From: Vreelandella olivaria
GTDB taxonomy: Bacteria > Pseudomonadota > Gammaproteobacteria > Pseudomonadales > Halomonadaceae
Length of the DNA: 64,000 bases
Assembly (NCBI GenBank): GCA_004295565.1
Contig: AP019416.1
Coordinates: 2,976,001-3,040,000, forward strand
Reading direction: 5' to 3'
Part shown: positions 1 through 7,439 of the stretch, one piece after another
Position numbering within the stretch: position 1 is the stretch's first letter
Layout: each line of letters opens with the position of its first letter
Made by a program: the position numbers and the translations under genes
The notes under the pieces: model-generated
Seen by the model: the letters and a program-made list of their open reading frames with translations, nothing else
What the model was told of the DNA's origin: nothing
Database searches by the model: none

Positions 1-378
1 CTGTCATGATTCATCGTATTCGCCGAAACAGACTCGCTCCTAGCCTCCCTAAGCCGTGTAAACCACTCTTGGTCAAGTTCATCTGCCAATGGGTCTCCAG
101 AAAGCTCACAGAGCTTCACTAAGCGCTGTTTGCGCGACCGCCCATCAGTGTTGTGCTTTCCATGCACCTGATACCACCGCTCCACTAAATCAGAGAGCTT
201 CCGAGCATCTTTTTAGGGGCTCCCAATCAGGGGCTTGAACTACCTTCGCCTTGATATGATTCTCGTACCTGAGCGCTTCAGCCTTGGTCTTAAATTTCTT
301 TCTGAAACGCCTAGACCCTCTGCCGTTTCCTCTGAAATCAGCCAACCAGCTTCCATCCTCTTGCTTGCTTACTCCCAT
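1..378 (-). CDS. int: Tyrosine integrase of HP1/P2 type, partial at the left edge, one frameshift
   Basis: Site-specific recombinase that would insert and excise the element whose right end lies here. The first ~45 residues look like the arm-type DNA-binding domain of HP1/P2 integrases (DGSWLADFRGNGRG, RRFRKKFKTKAEALRYE). After a one-base loss in the A/T run near 209 the frame continues with a SAM-like core-binding segment (LSDLVERWYQVHGKHNTDG). The catalytic domain with the R-H-R-Y residues lies beyond base 1. The start at 378 is preferred over an upstream ATG at 402 because a GGAGG motif sits about nine bases before it. It is divergent from the next gene, across a stretch of palindromes. 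Family assignment is by motif memory only, but the tRNA fragment at 1274-1332 supports it. Confidence 0.8.
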
Positions 379-461
379 CGGTTGAGACCCTCCATGTAAC
401 ACGTCTCACAGAATGCCATCTAAACCCTCTGTAACTTGTCATAGATGCACAGTACAGCATG

Positions 462-498
462 ACCTATATAGGTATCCTAGCACAAAACCTATATAGGT
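462..498. promoter_or_regulatory. Two identical 12-base palindromes upstream of int
   Basis: ACCTATATAGGT occurs at 462-473 and again at 487-498, each a perfect palindrome, with centres 25 bases apart. They lie in the gap between int and the ribbon-helix-helix-like gene. Paired sites of this kind suit a dimeric repressor binding as adjacent dimers. The binding protein is not shown by the sequence; the neighbouring RHH-like product is the obvious candidate. Confidence 0.6.
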
Positions 499-524
499 AT
501 ACAATATAAAATATATAGAAATTA

Positions 525-569
525 TTGACCTTTGTGAGACATGAAGCTATTTTGTTTCTATATAGAAAC
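525..569 (+). promoter_or_regulatory. Sigma70-like promoter with an overlapping 16-base palindrome
   Basis: TTGACC at 525-530 and TATTTT at 548-553 are separated by 17 bases, a good match to a sigma70 promoter reading into the gene at 584. Directly after the -10 lies GTTTCTATATAGAAAC (554-569), a perfect palindrome sharing the core CTATATAG with the two sites at 462-498. A protein bound there would cover the transcription start, which suggests negative autoregulation (inference). Confidence 0.6.
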
Positions 570-583
570 TATAGGGCTTAGTG

Positions 584-1159
584 ATGGCTTATTCTCTGGA
601 TAAAGATCAAAGGCGTCGTCTTTCGGCCTACCTTAAGAAAGGCAAGCCTGAAGGCTGGAGAAACCTCTTTGAAACAATGAATAATGGCCCAGGCTGGAAA
701 CAGTTTGGCCTGTACTACGAGTGCGTGCGCTTCGGCGGTGTTAGTGATAACTTGTTTAGGGAACGCTGGTCGGTTGGCGGTGAGATGCCCACATTACCGT
801 CGGTCGCAACCAATACGGAAAAAGGCCTTACTGATTTCCTGCTTCGGATTCGTCAGCAAAAGCTTTCAGAATCGCCTACGCAGTCAGCCGATCAGCCTTC
901 CACATCGACTGATTCGAACAACCTTAGGCAAACTACAGCGGCCTCAAGCTCCCATGAGCCGGTAGAGCAACCGCCTTCTAAGCCAATCGCTAAAGAAAAA
1001 AAACGAACCATTTCTATGATGATTGAGCCTTCGCTTTATGATGAAGTTAAGCGCCTGGCCGATTTAAAGGAGCGGTCTGTAGGTGCCCAAATACGGCACT
1101 CTCTTAAACAAAGCCTTAAAGCCAACGCCCACCTTTTGGGTTATGACGAAACAACCTGA
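584..1159 (+). CDS. Unknown protein with C-terminal ribbon-helix-helix-like segment
   Basis: I do not recognise this gene as a named family. The first ~95 residues are charged and aromatic, with no clear motif. Residues ~100-140 are a low-complexity linker rich in Ser, Thr, Gln and Pro. The last ~50 residues (KKRTISMMIEPSLYDEVKRL then a basic helix) look like a ribbon-helix-helix DNA-binding fold: a short strand, then two helices. Start ATG 584; a GTG at 581 in the same frame is possible, and the ribosome site (AGGG) is weak. It is divergent from int, with three CTATATAG palindromes between, so it may be the element's regulator. Base composition is AT-richer than the chromosome to the right, as expected for acquired DNA. 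Confidence 0.6.
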   Translation: MAYSLDKDQRRRLSAYLKKGKPEGWRNLFETMNNGPGWKQFGLYYECVRFGGVSDNLFRERWSVGGEMPTLPSVATNTEKGLTDFLLRIRQQKLSESPTQSADQPSTSTDSNNLRQTTAASSSHEPVEQPPSKPIAKEKKRTISMMIEPSLYDEVKRLADLKERSVGAQIRHSLKQSLKANAHLLGYDETT

Positions 1160-1273
1160 GAAAATGTCCACAGAGTGTCCACTTTACATTGCTACACCTG
1201 TATTCAGTGGGCAGTTATTATTGCTAACTGGCTGTTTTTACTAAGCACTGATACTATACGAGCTGTTTTCAAT

Positions 1274-1332
1274 GAGACTTAAAATCTCTCGGGGGCAACC
1301 CCGTGCCGGTTCAAGTCCGGCTCCGGGCACCA
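1274..1332 (+). other. Attachment site: 3' half of a tRNA-Leu(UAA) gene
   Basis: The segment holds the anticodon loop CTTAAAA (anticodon TAA), a long class II variable arm, the T arm with GGTTCAAGTCC, and the acceptor end CTCCGGGCA followed by CCA at 1330-1332. The 5' half is missing: no GCCCGGA acceptor strand is found upstream. This is the usual result of integration into a tRNA 3' end. The intact tRNA-Leu should lie at the other end of the element, left of this window. Identity with the tRNA probably starts in the anticodon stem, because the first stem pair is already mismatched. Confidence 0.8.
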
Positions 1333-1661
1333 TCATCGATACTCACTCCCCTCCCGCTTCACCCCTTCTATTGTTCTTTAATTCTAGCCCTTTAGTTATA
1401 GCTCTTTGGTTATTGCCCTCTAGCTTTCTACGCTGGTTCTCTCTACCCCCTCTTTTCAGTGCTATGAGCGTGCACGATTGTTACGCATTGCTAACCCCAA
1501 AACATTTCCAAAGCAGTGCCAAAATATCGCTAAACGCTAGTCGCCACGCTATGATGCCTGCCTTCTAATTATTTGCGCGCCCGGAGAAGCTAGTGACGCT
1601 TAGGGGTTGTACTATTTTGGCCAGCATTGAGTTTGGTCACCATCGAGAGGGAGCGGACACT
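1333..1661. other. Gap between attachment site and nadB
   Basis: About 330 bases without a convincing gene. Open frames here have no ribosome site or recognisable motif. The region should contain the nadB promoter, but I see no strong -10/-35 pair. A GAGAGGGAG purine stretch at 1644-1652 is the likely nadB ribosome site. Confidence 0.5.
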
Positions 1662-3261
1662 ATGAGCACACCAACATCCAATGTACTTATCATTGGCGGC
1701 GGTGTCGCTGGGTTAACCCTTGCCTTGGAAGTGGCTGATCACAGGTCAGTGACATTGGTGCGCCCCGCTCAAGACGACCAAGGCGCCAGTCGCTGGGCTC
1801 AAGGCGGCATTGCCGCCGTGCTCTCGCCGGATGACAATCTGGAAGCCCATATCAACGACACACTGGTGGCAGGCGATGGTTTATGTGATCTGGAGGCGGT
1901 TCGCTTTACCGTTACCCATGGGCCCGCTGCTATTCAGTGGCTGATTGATAAAGGCGTTCCCTTTACCCCCGAGACCGACCCTGCCGCGCGCTATCCGTAC
2001 CATCTAACTCGCGAAGGCGGCCATAACGCTCGGCGAATTATCCACGCGGATGATGCCACCGGCCGCGCCGTGGTGGATACGCTTGTAGACAAAGTGGCGC
2101 AACATCCCAATATCACCCAACGCAATGATTTAACCGTCGTTGGCCTGTTACAAGATACTCAAGGTGCCTGCTGCGGCGCCTATGGCAGCGATGCTAACCA
2201 CCAGTGGCATTCGCTCACTGCGTGCCACACCGTATTGGCCACTGGCGGCGCAAGCGGCCTCTACCGTCACACGACGACGCCCGCTCCGAGCAGCGGCGAA
2301 GGCATGATGATGGCCGCAGAGCTGGGGGCGCGGTTAATGAATCTCGAGTTTCAGCAATTTCATCCCACCTGCCTCTTTGACCCTGAAGGCCCGGCGTTTT
2401 TGATCAGTGAAGCGGTTCGCGGAGAAGGCGGACATTTGCTCAATGAAGCGGGGCAACGCTTTATGCTCGCGCAAGATAAGCGCGCCGAGCTGGCCCCCGC
2501 GACATCGTTGCCCGCGCCATTGACGCTGAGATACAGCGCGGCACCCTAGGGCATGTATGGCTGGATATTCGTCATTTAGGTGAAAAGACGATTCACCACC
2601 ACTTTCCCACTATTCTGGCCCACTGCGCATCTCGGGGCATTGATATCACCCGACACGCTATTCCTGTCGTGCCCGCTGCCCACTATAGCTGCGGCGGTGT
2701 CGCCACCGACCTGCAAGGCGCCACCGACGTTGCCAATCTCTATGCCATCGGAGAAACAGCCTGCACGGGGCTGCACGGGGCCAATCGGATGGCAAGCAAC
2801 TCACTGTTAGAGTGTTTGGTATTTGCCCGCAGTTGTGCTCAGGCGCTGTTAGCCGATGAGAAGCAGCACGACCGCCTATTCAGCAATCGCGAATTTCATC
2901 CCCCGCCCCAGGCAGCCGCCCTACCCAACGCAGTACTCAACGCTATTCGCCAACAGATGCGCACCACCATGAGCCAGCATGTCTCGATTGTGCGCAGCGC
3001 AGCCGGGCTGAACACGGCTCTGGCGCAACTGAAAGCGCTGCTAAACCGCCTGGACACGATTGAGGAAGCCCGAACGGCGCCGGAAGGGATACGCCTACGT
3101 CAAACCTTAGCGCTAGCCATCCTGACAGTGATCGCCGCTGAGCAGCGACATGAGTCACGGGGCTGCACTACGCCACCGACTGGCCCAACCAAAAGCCCGC
3201 AGCCATCGCCTCTTCGCTTTCGATCAACGATTTACCAGACGCGACAGACCCAAAGCGCTAA
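1662..3261 (+). CDS. nadB: L-aspartate oxidase, two frameshifts
   Basis: FAD enzyme that oxidises L-aspartate to iminoaspartate, the first step of bacterial NAD synthesis. The N-terminus has the Rossmann motif IIGGGVAGLTLALEV. Family signatures follow: SRWAQGGIAAVL, the TREGGHNARRIIHADDATG segment, and QQFHPTCLF. After a frameshift near 2490 come SCGGVATDLQGATD and TGLHGANRMASNSLLECLVF. A second shift near 3158 is needed to reach the usual C-terminus (LHYATDWP) and the stop at 3259-3261. The ATG at 1662 is chosen because the Rossmann motif begins a few residues later; an upstream in-frame start at 1593 adds an unconserved tail. The stop overlaps the stop of cptA on the other strand. Confidence 0.93.
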
Positions 3262-3690
3262 CGACCAGGATGATGAAACAACCGCCTTACCTCGCGCAGG
3301 CTCTGTTGAGGCGCGCTATCAGGCCAGAGCCAAACCCGCTGCTTACCGACATAAAGCCCTATTAACCAGGGCCCTAAATAGTCACAGCGAACCTGCTGCT
3401 CATCACCCAACTCTTCACTTTGCTGCGCCAGGGCTGTCTCCGCTGACGACGCCTCGCGCAGCCAGCGGCCTTGAACTTCAGGAGTTGTCGTTGTCAGCGA
3501 GAGCATGCCTTTAGGCTGACGCAGATAGCTATGCCATCCAAGGGCAGCGCCCAGCACGACCATCGCCAATGCCAATGGCCCGCCCCCCTACCCAATAGCT
3601 CATCACCACTACCACGGCCCATAAGCCAGATTGAGACAGTAGCCAATACTTAGAGGGTACGATAGGCAGAATTATCGGTGGTTTCAGCAT
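3258..3690 (-). CDS. cptA: CptA/YgfX-like inner-membrane protein, one frameshift
   Basis: Small membrane protein of the YgfX (CptA) family, encoded next to SdhE in many gammaproteobacteria and described in E. coli as the toxin partner of that pair. The frame starting at ATG 3690 gives a short polar N-terminus, then a hydrophobic hairpin (WLLSQSGLWAVVVVMSYWV, then LALAMVVLGAAL after a frameshift in the C run near 3588), then a soluble tail (CDYLGPWLIGLYVGKQRVWL). The start lies inside sdhE, giving a 41-base overlap and implying coupled translation. The identification rests mainly on the nadB-cptA-sdhE order plus the two-helix layout, since the family is poorly conserved. Confidence 0.75.
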
Positions 3691-3943
3691 GTTCAACGAT
3701 CATTTGTACAATACGCCGCTGGCTGGGCTCCTCGGGCCACTCGCGGTGCATCAGCCAGACAAACAGATCCTGATCCTCACCCTCAATAAGTTGCTGGTAG
3801 GCCAGTTGATCCGCTTCGCTGAGATGGTCAAAACGCTGTTCAAGAAACGGAATAAGCAGCAGATCAAGCTCCCACATACCGCGCCGGGAGTGCCAGTAAA
3901 GCCGTTTGCGCAAAATGGCTGCTGGGGAATTATCGTCGTTCAA
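3650..3943 (-). CDS. sdhE: FAD assembly factor SdhE (CptB/YgfY)
   Basis: Helps attach FAD covalently to the flavoprotein subunit of succinate dehydrogenase (and fumarate reductase). The family signature is clear near the N-terminus: RKRLYWHSRRGMWELDLLL, containing the RGxxE motif. Length of ~97 residues matches the family. I prefer a TTG start at 3943, preceded by GGAG about nine bases upstream; the open frame continues further upstream but adds unconserved residues. Transcribed with cptA, with overlapping ends, and divergent from ihfB. Confidence 0.9.
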   Translation of the reverse strand: MNDDNSPAAILRKRLYWHSRRGMWELDLLLIPFLEQRFDHLSEADQLAYQQLIEGEDQDLFVWLMHREWPEEPSQRRIVQMIVEHAETTDNSAYRTL

Positions 3944-4049
3944 CGTCAGCCGCTCCGATCTAAGAAATGAGCAGCCAGTATACCTAAGCTGCGGGGTCGC
4001 GCCAGCGCCCACCTTCGCCTATGCTGTTAATGAGTCTAGAACCTTGTTT

Positions 4050-4093
4050 TATCTGAATTGTTTTATACTGAATTGCGCAGTATGCTGAATTTG
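4050..4093. promoter_or_regulatory. Three tandem TATxCTGAATTG-like repeats before ihfB
   Basis: TATCTGAATTG (4050-4060), TATACTGAATTG (4064-4075) and TATGCTGAATTTG (4081-4093) repeat at 14- and 17-base spacing in the sdhE/ihfB divergent gap. The first two belong to a longer direct repeat beginning TTGTTTTAT. TATACT at 4064-4069 could serve as a -10 box for ihfB. Spacing is not far from one or two helix turns, which would suit a regulator, but no binding protein can be named. Confidence 0.4.
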
Positions 4094-4149
4094 ATGTTAG
4101 CGAGGTCGAGAGCGCGTCACGGCCTTCAATGTTCGCAGGGAGCCAACCG

Positions 4150-4446
4150 ATGACTAAATCTGAACTAATCGAACAAATTGCGATGCGTCAGCCGGAGTTG
4201 TCCGCCAAAGATGTTGAAACGGCGGTGCGTATTATCCTGGACGACATGACGGATTCTCTTTCTAGCGGTGGTCGCGTTGAGATCCGTGGTTTCGGCAGTT
4301 TTTCACTGCACTACCGGGAGCCGCGGGTAGGGCGCAATCCAAAAACAGGCGAAGCAGTTGATCTGGAAGGCAAGTATGTGCCGCACTTTAAGCCTGGCAA
4401 GGAGCTGCGCGAGCAGGTAGACGCTAGTCGGGCGCTCGGCTACTAA
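4150..4446 (+). CDS. ihfB: Integration host factor beta subunit
   Basis: Half of the IHF heterodimer, a DNA-bending nucleoid protein used in recombination, replication and promoter control. The protein is ~98 residues with the HU/IHF fold: N-terminal helices, then [20 protein letters not shown] and NPKTGEAV, the DNA-intercalating arm containing the conserved GRNP. The final segment ([13 protein letters not shown]) is typical. The start ATG at 4150 gives the conserved [10 protein letters not shown] beginning; a longer in-frame reading from 4129 is not supported. In many relatives rpsA lies directly upstream, but here it is sdhE on the other strand. lapA follows by 72 bases. Confidence 0.95.
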   Translation: MTKSELIEQIAMRQPELSAKDVETAVRIILDDMTDSLSSGGRVEIRGFGSFSLHYREPRVGRNPKTGEAVDLEGKYVPHFKPGKELREQVDASRALGY

Positions 4447-4518
4447 ACGTGGGATGACGTCGGCGCTAGAGTCGTACACAATAGCGCTACCGTGAATGTC
4501 ACAGACTAGGAAACTCAA

Positions 4519-4824
4519 ATGCGTTGGATTAAAGGGCTGATACTAGCCGTTATTTTGCTGATAGTAGTGCTGGTAGGTATTCTGTTTGCCGTTAATAATC
4601 AGCAAACCATTGCCTTAAACCTTATTTGGCTAGAGCTACCGGCAGTATCGCTCTCGGTATGGCTGCTAGCGACCTTGGTGTTTGGCGTCGTACTGGGCAT
4701 GCTCGCTATGCTTGGCGTCTACGTTCGGTTAAAGGCAACCCTGGCCCGCAGCCAGCGACAGAACAAGCAGCAGCGTAAAGAGCTCGACAGCCTGCGCACC
4801 CAGGAGTTTAAGGAACTGGCATAA
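4519..4824 (+). CDS. lapA: Lipopolysaccharide assembly protein LapA (YciS)
   Basis: Small inner-membrane protein that works with LapB in controlling lipopolysaccharide synthesis through LpxC turnover. Two transmembrane helices are obvious (LILAVILLIVVLVGILFAV and VWLLATLVFGVVLGMLAML), separated by the family segment NNQQTIALNLIW. A basic coiled-coil tail (RSQRQNKQQRKELDSLR) follows. Length of 101 residues fits. The stop TAA at 4822-4824 is followed at once by the lapB ATG, so the two are surely cotranscribed. Confidence 0.93.
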   Translation: MRWIKGLILAVILLIVVLVGILFAVNNQQTIALNLIWLELPAVSLSVWLLATLVFGVVLGMLAMLGVYVRLKATLARSQRQNKQQRKELDSLRTQEFKELA

Positions 4825-6031
4825 ATGCTGGATGTTGCGCTGCTAAGCGTACTGTTGGTCGCCATTGCCATCGGTTACGGATTAGGTTATCGCCAAGCCG
4901 GACGCCGTCGACATCGCTCCGAACCGCCCACGGCCTCATCGCAGGCGCTCTCCCGGGACTACTTCGTCGGGCTTAACTACCTGCTTAACGAGCAGCCCGA
5001 CGAAGCGATCAACACCTTTATTAATGTGCTTGCGGTCAACAGTGACACGGTGCACACCCATATCGCCCTTGGTAAGCTCTTTCGCGCCCGTGGCGAGGCC
5101 GATAAAGCGGTCAGCATCCACCAAAACCTGTTAGCGCGCCCCGCCCTTTCACAGCACACCAACGAGCAGATCCAACTTGAGCTTGCTCGGGACTTTATGG
5201 CGCTTGGTGTGCATGATCGTGCCCAGCGGCTGCTCAATACGCTGCTGGAACAGAGTAGTGATCACGAACACCGCTACGCTGCTAAACAGCTGCTTATCGA
5301 TTTATTGGAACGCGAAAAAGCGTGGCAGCAAGCCCTCGACGTTATCCAACCACTGCTGAAACAGTATCCGAAGATGCGCCGCCCCGCGGCCCACTGGTTA
5401 TGTGAACTGGCACTGGAGGAAATTAGCGAAGCCAGTCGTCCACTGGCTAAAAAAGCACCTCAAACAAGCGCTGCAACTGGATGAAAATTGCGTTCGCGCC
5501 ACCTTAATGCTGGCCGAATTGGAGATGGACAACGGGCACTATGCCCGCGCCATAGGTCGATTGGACACTATCCCGCGCCAAGACATCGTGCATATCCCCA
5601 CTATGCTGCCAGCCCTCAGGCACGCCTATTTGCGCAATAATGATGAAGCAGGTTTTGAGGCTCATCTTTATCGACTGCTTGAGCAAGCGCCTTATACCAG
5701 TATTATTATTGCACTGGGACAGCTCGTTCATCAGCGTGACGGGGTCGACAAAGCGATCGAGTTGATCGGAGAACGCCTGCGCGCCGTGCCAAGCTTAGGT
5801 GGGCTGGATTACTTGATCGACCTGTATATCGAAAGCCAGCGGCTTAGCGGAAAACCTTCCCCGGATACCCGCCTGCTGCTGCTGAAACATCATACCGATG
5901 CGCTGCTGCTTAACCGCACCCGCCATCGCTGCCAGCGCTGCGGCTTTACCAGCGACGCCTTACAGTGGCAGTGCCCCAGCTGCCGCTTCTGGGGCACCAT
6001 TAAACCGGTGATTGGCGTAGAGGGCGAATAG
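4825..6031 (+). CDS. lapB: Lipopolysaccharide assembly protein LapB (YciM), one frameshift
   Basis: Membrane-anchored TPR protein that promotes FtsH-dependent removal of LpxC and so limits lipid A synthesis. An N-terminal membrane anchor (LLSVLLVAIAIGYGLGY) leads into TPR repeats (YFVGLNYLLNEQPDEAINTF onwards). The C-terminus carries the rubredoxin-like zinc site: CQRC and CPSC separated by about a dozen residues. A frameshift in the A run near 5452 splits the gene; the joined product is ~400 residues, close to the family's 390. It is convergent with pyrF, whereas in many gammaproteobacteria pyrF lies downstream in the same direction. Confidence 0.93.
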
Positions 6032-6065
6032 GGCTCGCTTGCGAAGCTGAGGCAGCCCTCGCAAG
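6030..6065. terminator. Weak inverted-repeat structure between lapB and pyrF
   Basis: AGGGCT (6030-6035) can pair with AGCCCT (6054-6059), and CTTGCG (6038-6043) with CGCAAG (6060-6065). The two stems are interleaved rather than nested, so they compete or would form a pseudoknot. No T run follows. It sits where two convergent genes end, so a termination role is plausible but unproven. Confidence 0.35.
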
Positions 6066-6077
6066 GCTGAGAGAGAT

Positions 6078-6779
6078 TCAGTGCGCTCCTAGCTCCGCCT
6101 CAATCGCTGCCAGGGCCTGCATAGGCTCATCAGCCTGAGTGACAGGGCGACCAATGACCAGATGGCTACTGCCTGCCTGAATGGCTTCGCTTGGGCTCAT
6201 CGTCCGCTGCTGGTCATTGGCGGCTGCAAAACTTGGCCGAATACCAGGGGTCACTTTCAAGAACGACTCACCGCATAGCGTTTTGATCCGCGCTGACTCC
6301 TGGGCCGAACAGACTACCCCTTGTAAGCCACTCTGCTTCGCCAGCACCGCCAAGCGCTCCACGTGCTCGGCGAGTGGTGCCTGAATACCCAGCTCTGCCA
6401 AATCGTCTGCCTGCATACTGGTCAATACAGTAACGGCGATTAAATGGGTCGTTAAAGCGTGCTGTTCCAGACGCTGCACAGCCGCCTCCATCATCCGCCG
6501 CCCGCCGCTGGCATGAACGTTGACCATCCACACGCCCTGCTCCGCCGCCGCCTGCACGGCGCTGGCAACGGTATTGGGAATATCGTGAAATTTTAGATCC
6601 AGAAACACCTCAAACCCTCTACCGTGCAGCGCTTCTAGCACCGCAGGGCCGCTGCGGGTAAACAGCTCTTTACCGACTTTCACTCGACAGCGGGCGGGGT
6701 CTAGCTGATCTGCCATGCAGAGCGCAGCGTCAAGCGAAGGGTAATCAAGGGCAATAATGATCGGGGAATCGGTGGCCAC
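6078..6779 (-). CDS. pyrF: Orotidine 5'-phosphate decarboxylase
   Basis: Last step of UMP synthesis: decarboxylates OMP. A 233-residue TIM-barrel protein, intact. The catalytic signature [11 protein letters not shown] is present, holding the D-K-x-x-D charged network. The N-terminal IIALDYPS strand and the C-terminal phosphate-binding end ([18 protein letters not shown]) are as expected. The start at 6779 gives the usual short N-terminus. Convergent with lapB. Confidence 0.96.
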   Translation of the reverse strand: MATDSPIIIALDYPSLDAALCMADQLDPARCRVKVGKELFTRSGPAVLEALHGRGFEVFLDLKFHDIPNTVASAVQAAAEQGVWMVNVHASGGRRMMEAAVQRLEQHALTTHLIAVTVLTSMQADDLAELGIQAPLAEHVERLAVLAKQSGLQGVVCSAQESARIKTLCGESFLKVTPGIRPSFAAANDQQRTMSPSEAIQAGSSHLVIGRPVTQADEPMQALAAIEAELGAH

Positions 6780-6867
6780 AACGTTGCTCCAAATACGTTT
6801 TCGGCCATTATATCAGTCTCGCCCTACTCCTCGCCTCCCTCTTGTTTGTAGGCGATAGGTAATCCAC

Positions 6868-6909
6868 ATGTAAGATTTTTACCATAAACGGATAGCTAAA
6901 AACTTACAT
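6868..6909. repeat. AT-rich inverted repeat upstream of the ComEA-like gene
   Basis: ATGTAAGATTTTTA (6868-6881) and TAAAAACTTACAT (6897-6909) form a 13-pair stem with one bulged A and a 15-base loop. It lies in the 311-base gap between pyrF and the ComEA-like gene, about 180 bases before the latter. It has too few G-C pairs for a normal terminator and may be an operator. Nothing else is recognisable in the gap. Confidence 0.5.
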
Positions 6910-7090
6910 AAACCGTCATAGATCTCTTACAGAAACACCTTTGCAATAAAGCTAAGTTAGTAATGCAACGGCGTTTATCTTGCCCATTATGACCGTCGGC
7001 AAGAGTAGGCACCTCTACTCATAGAAAACCTCTACGCAACGCCGCCTGCGCAACCCAAGTCATCCAACGTTATTAAAAGGATCATTGAAG

Positions 7091-7372
7091 ATGAACATGA
7101 AACTTAAAGGGGTGTTGGCCGCACTACTGTTTAGCATTAGCTTAGGTCTTTCCAGTGGCGTGCTGGCCCAGGATGTGGCGCCGATTAATGTCAATACCGC
7201 CGACGCTGAACTGCTGGCCGAACTACCGGGTATTGGCCCCAGCCGGGCCGACGCCATTATTGAAGAGCGCGAAACCAACGGCGCCTTTGAAAGCGCTGCA
7301 GACCTAGAGCGCGTCAGTGGCATTGGGCCTGCCACCGTTGACCGCCTGCAGGGGCAAGTGACGTTTGAATAG
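7091..7372 (+). CDS. ComEA-like helix-hairpin-helix DNA-binding protein
   Basis: Secreted or periplasmic small protein with a signal peptide (LAALLFSISLGLSSGVLA, cleavage likely after AQ-like residues) and one ComEA-type double helix-hairpin-helix: INVNTADAELLAELPGIGPS and VSGIGPATVDRLQG. The family binds double-stranded DNA and in competent bacteria draws it into the periplasm. Length of ~93 residues is typical of gammaproteobacterial short ComEA. ATG 7091 is chosen for the AAAGGA site upstream. No other competence genes are nearby, so a role in DNA uptake is inferred from the family only. Confidence 0.88.
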   Translation: MNMKLKGVLAALLFSISLGLSSGVLAQDVAPINVNTADAELLAELPGIGPSRADAIIEERETNGAFESAADLERVSGIGPATVDRLQGQVTFE

Positions 7373-7399
7373 AGATAACGTTTGTTAGCCACCACCATC

Positions 7400-7426
7400 G
7401 CCCGGTCAACATAAGCGCCGGGCTTT
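7400..7426 (+). terminator. Probable terminator after the ComEA-like gene
   Basis: GCCCGG (7400-7405) pairs with CCGGGC (7418-7423), followed by TTT. Short stem and a 12-base loop, so only a moderate intrinsic terminator. It separates the ComEA-like gene from the convergent prp operon. Confidence 0.5.
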
Positions 7427-7439
7427 GGTATAACCTGCT

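Noticed and set aside
1261-1332. A complete tRNA-Leu gene
   Set aside because: The 5' acceptor strand, D arm and first part are missing; only the anticodon-to-CCA part exists.
1272-1568. A 98-codon frame starting in the tRNA fragment
   Set aside because: Starts inside the tRNA remnant, has low-complexity content and no ribosome site.
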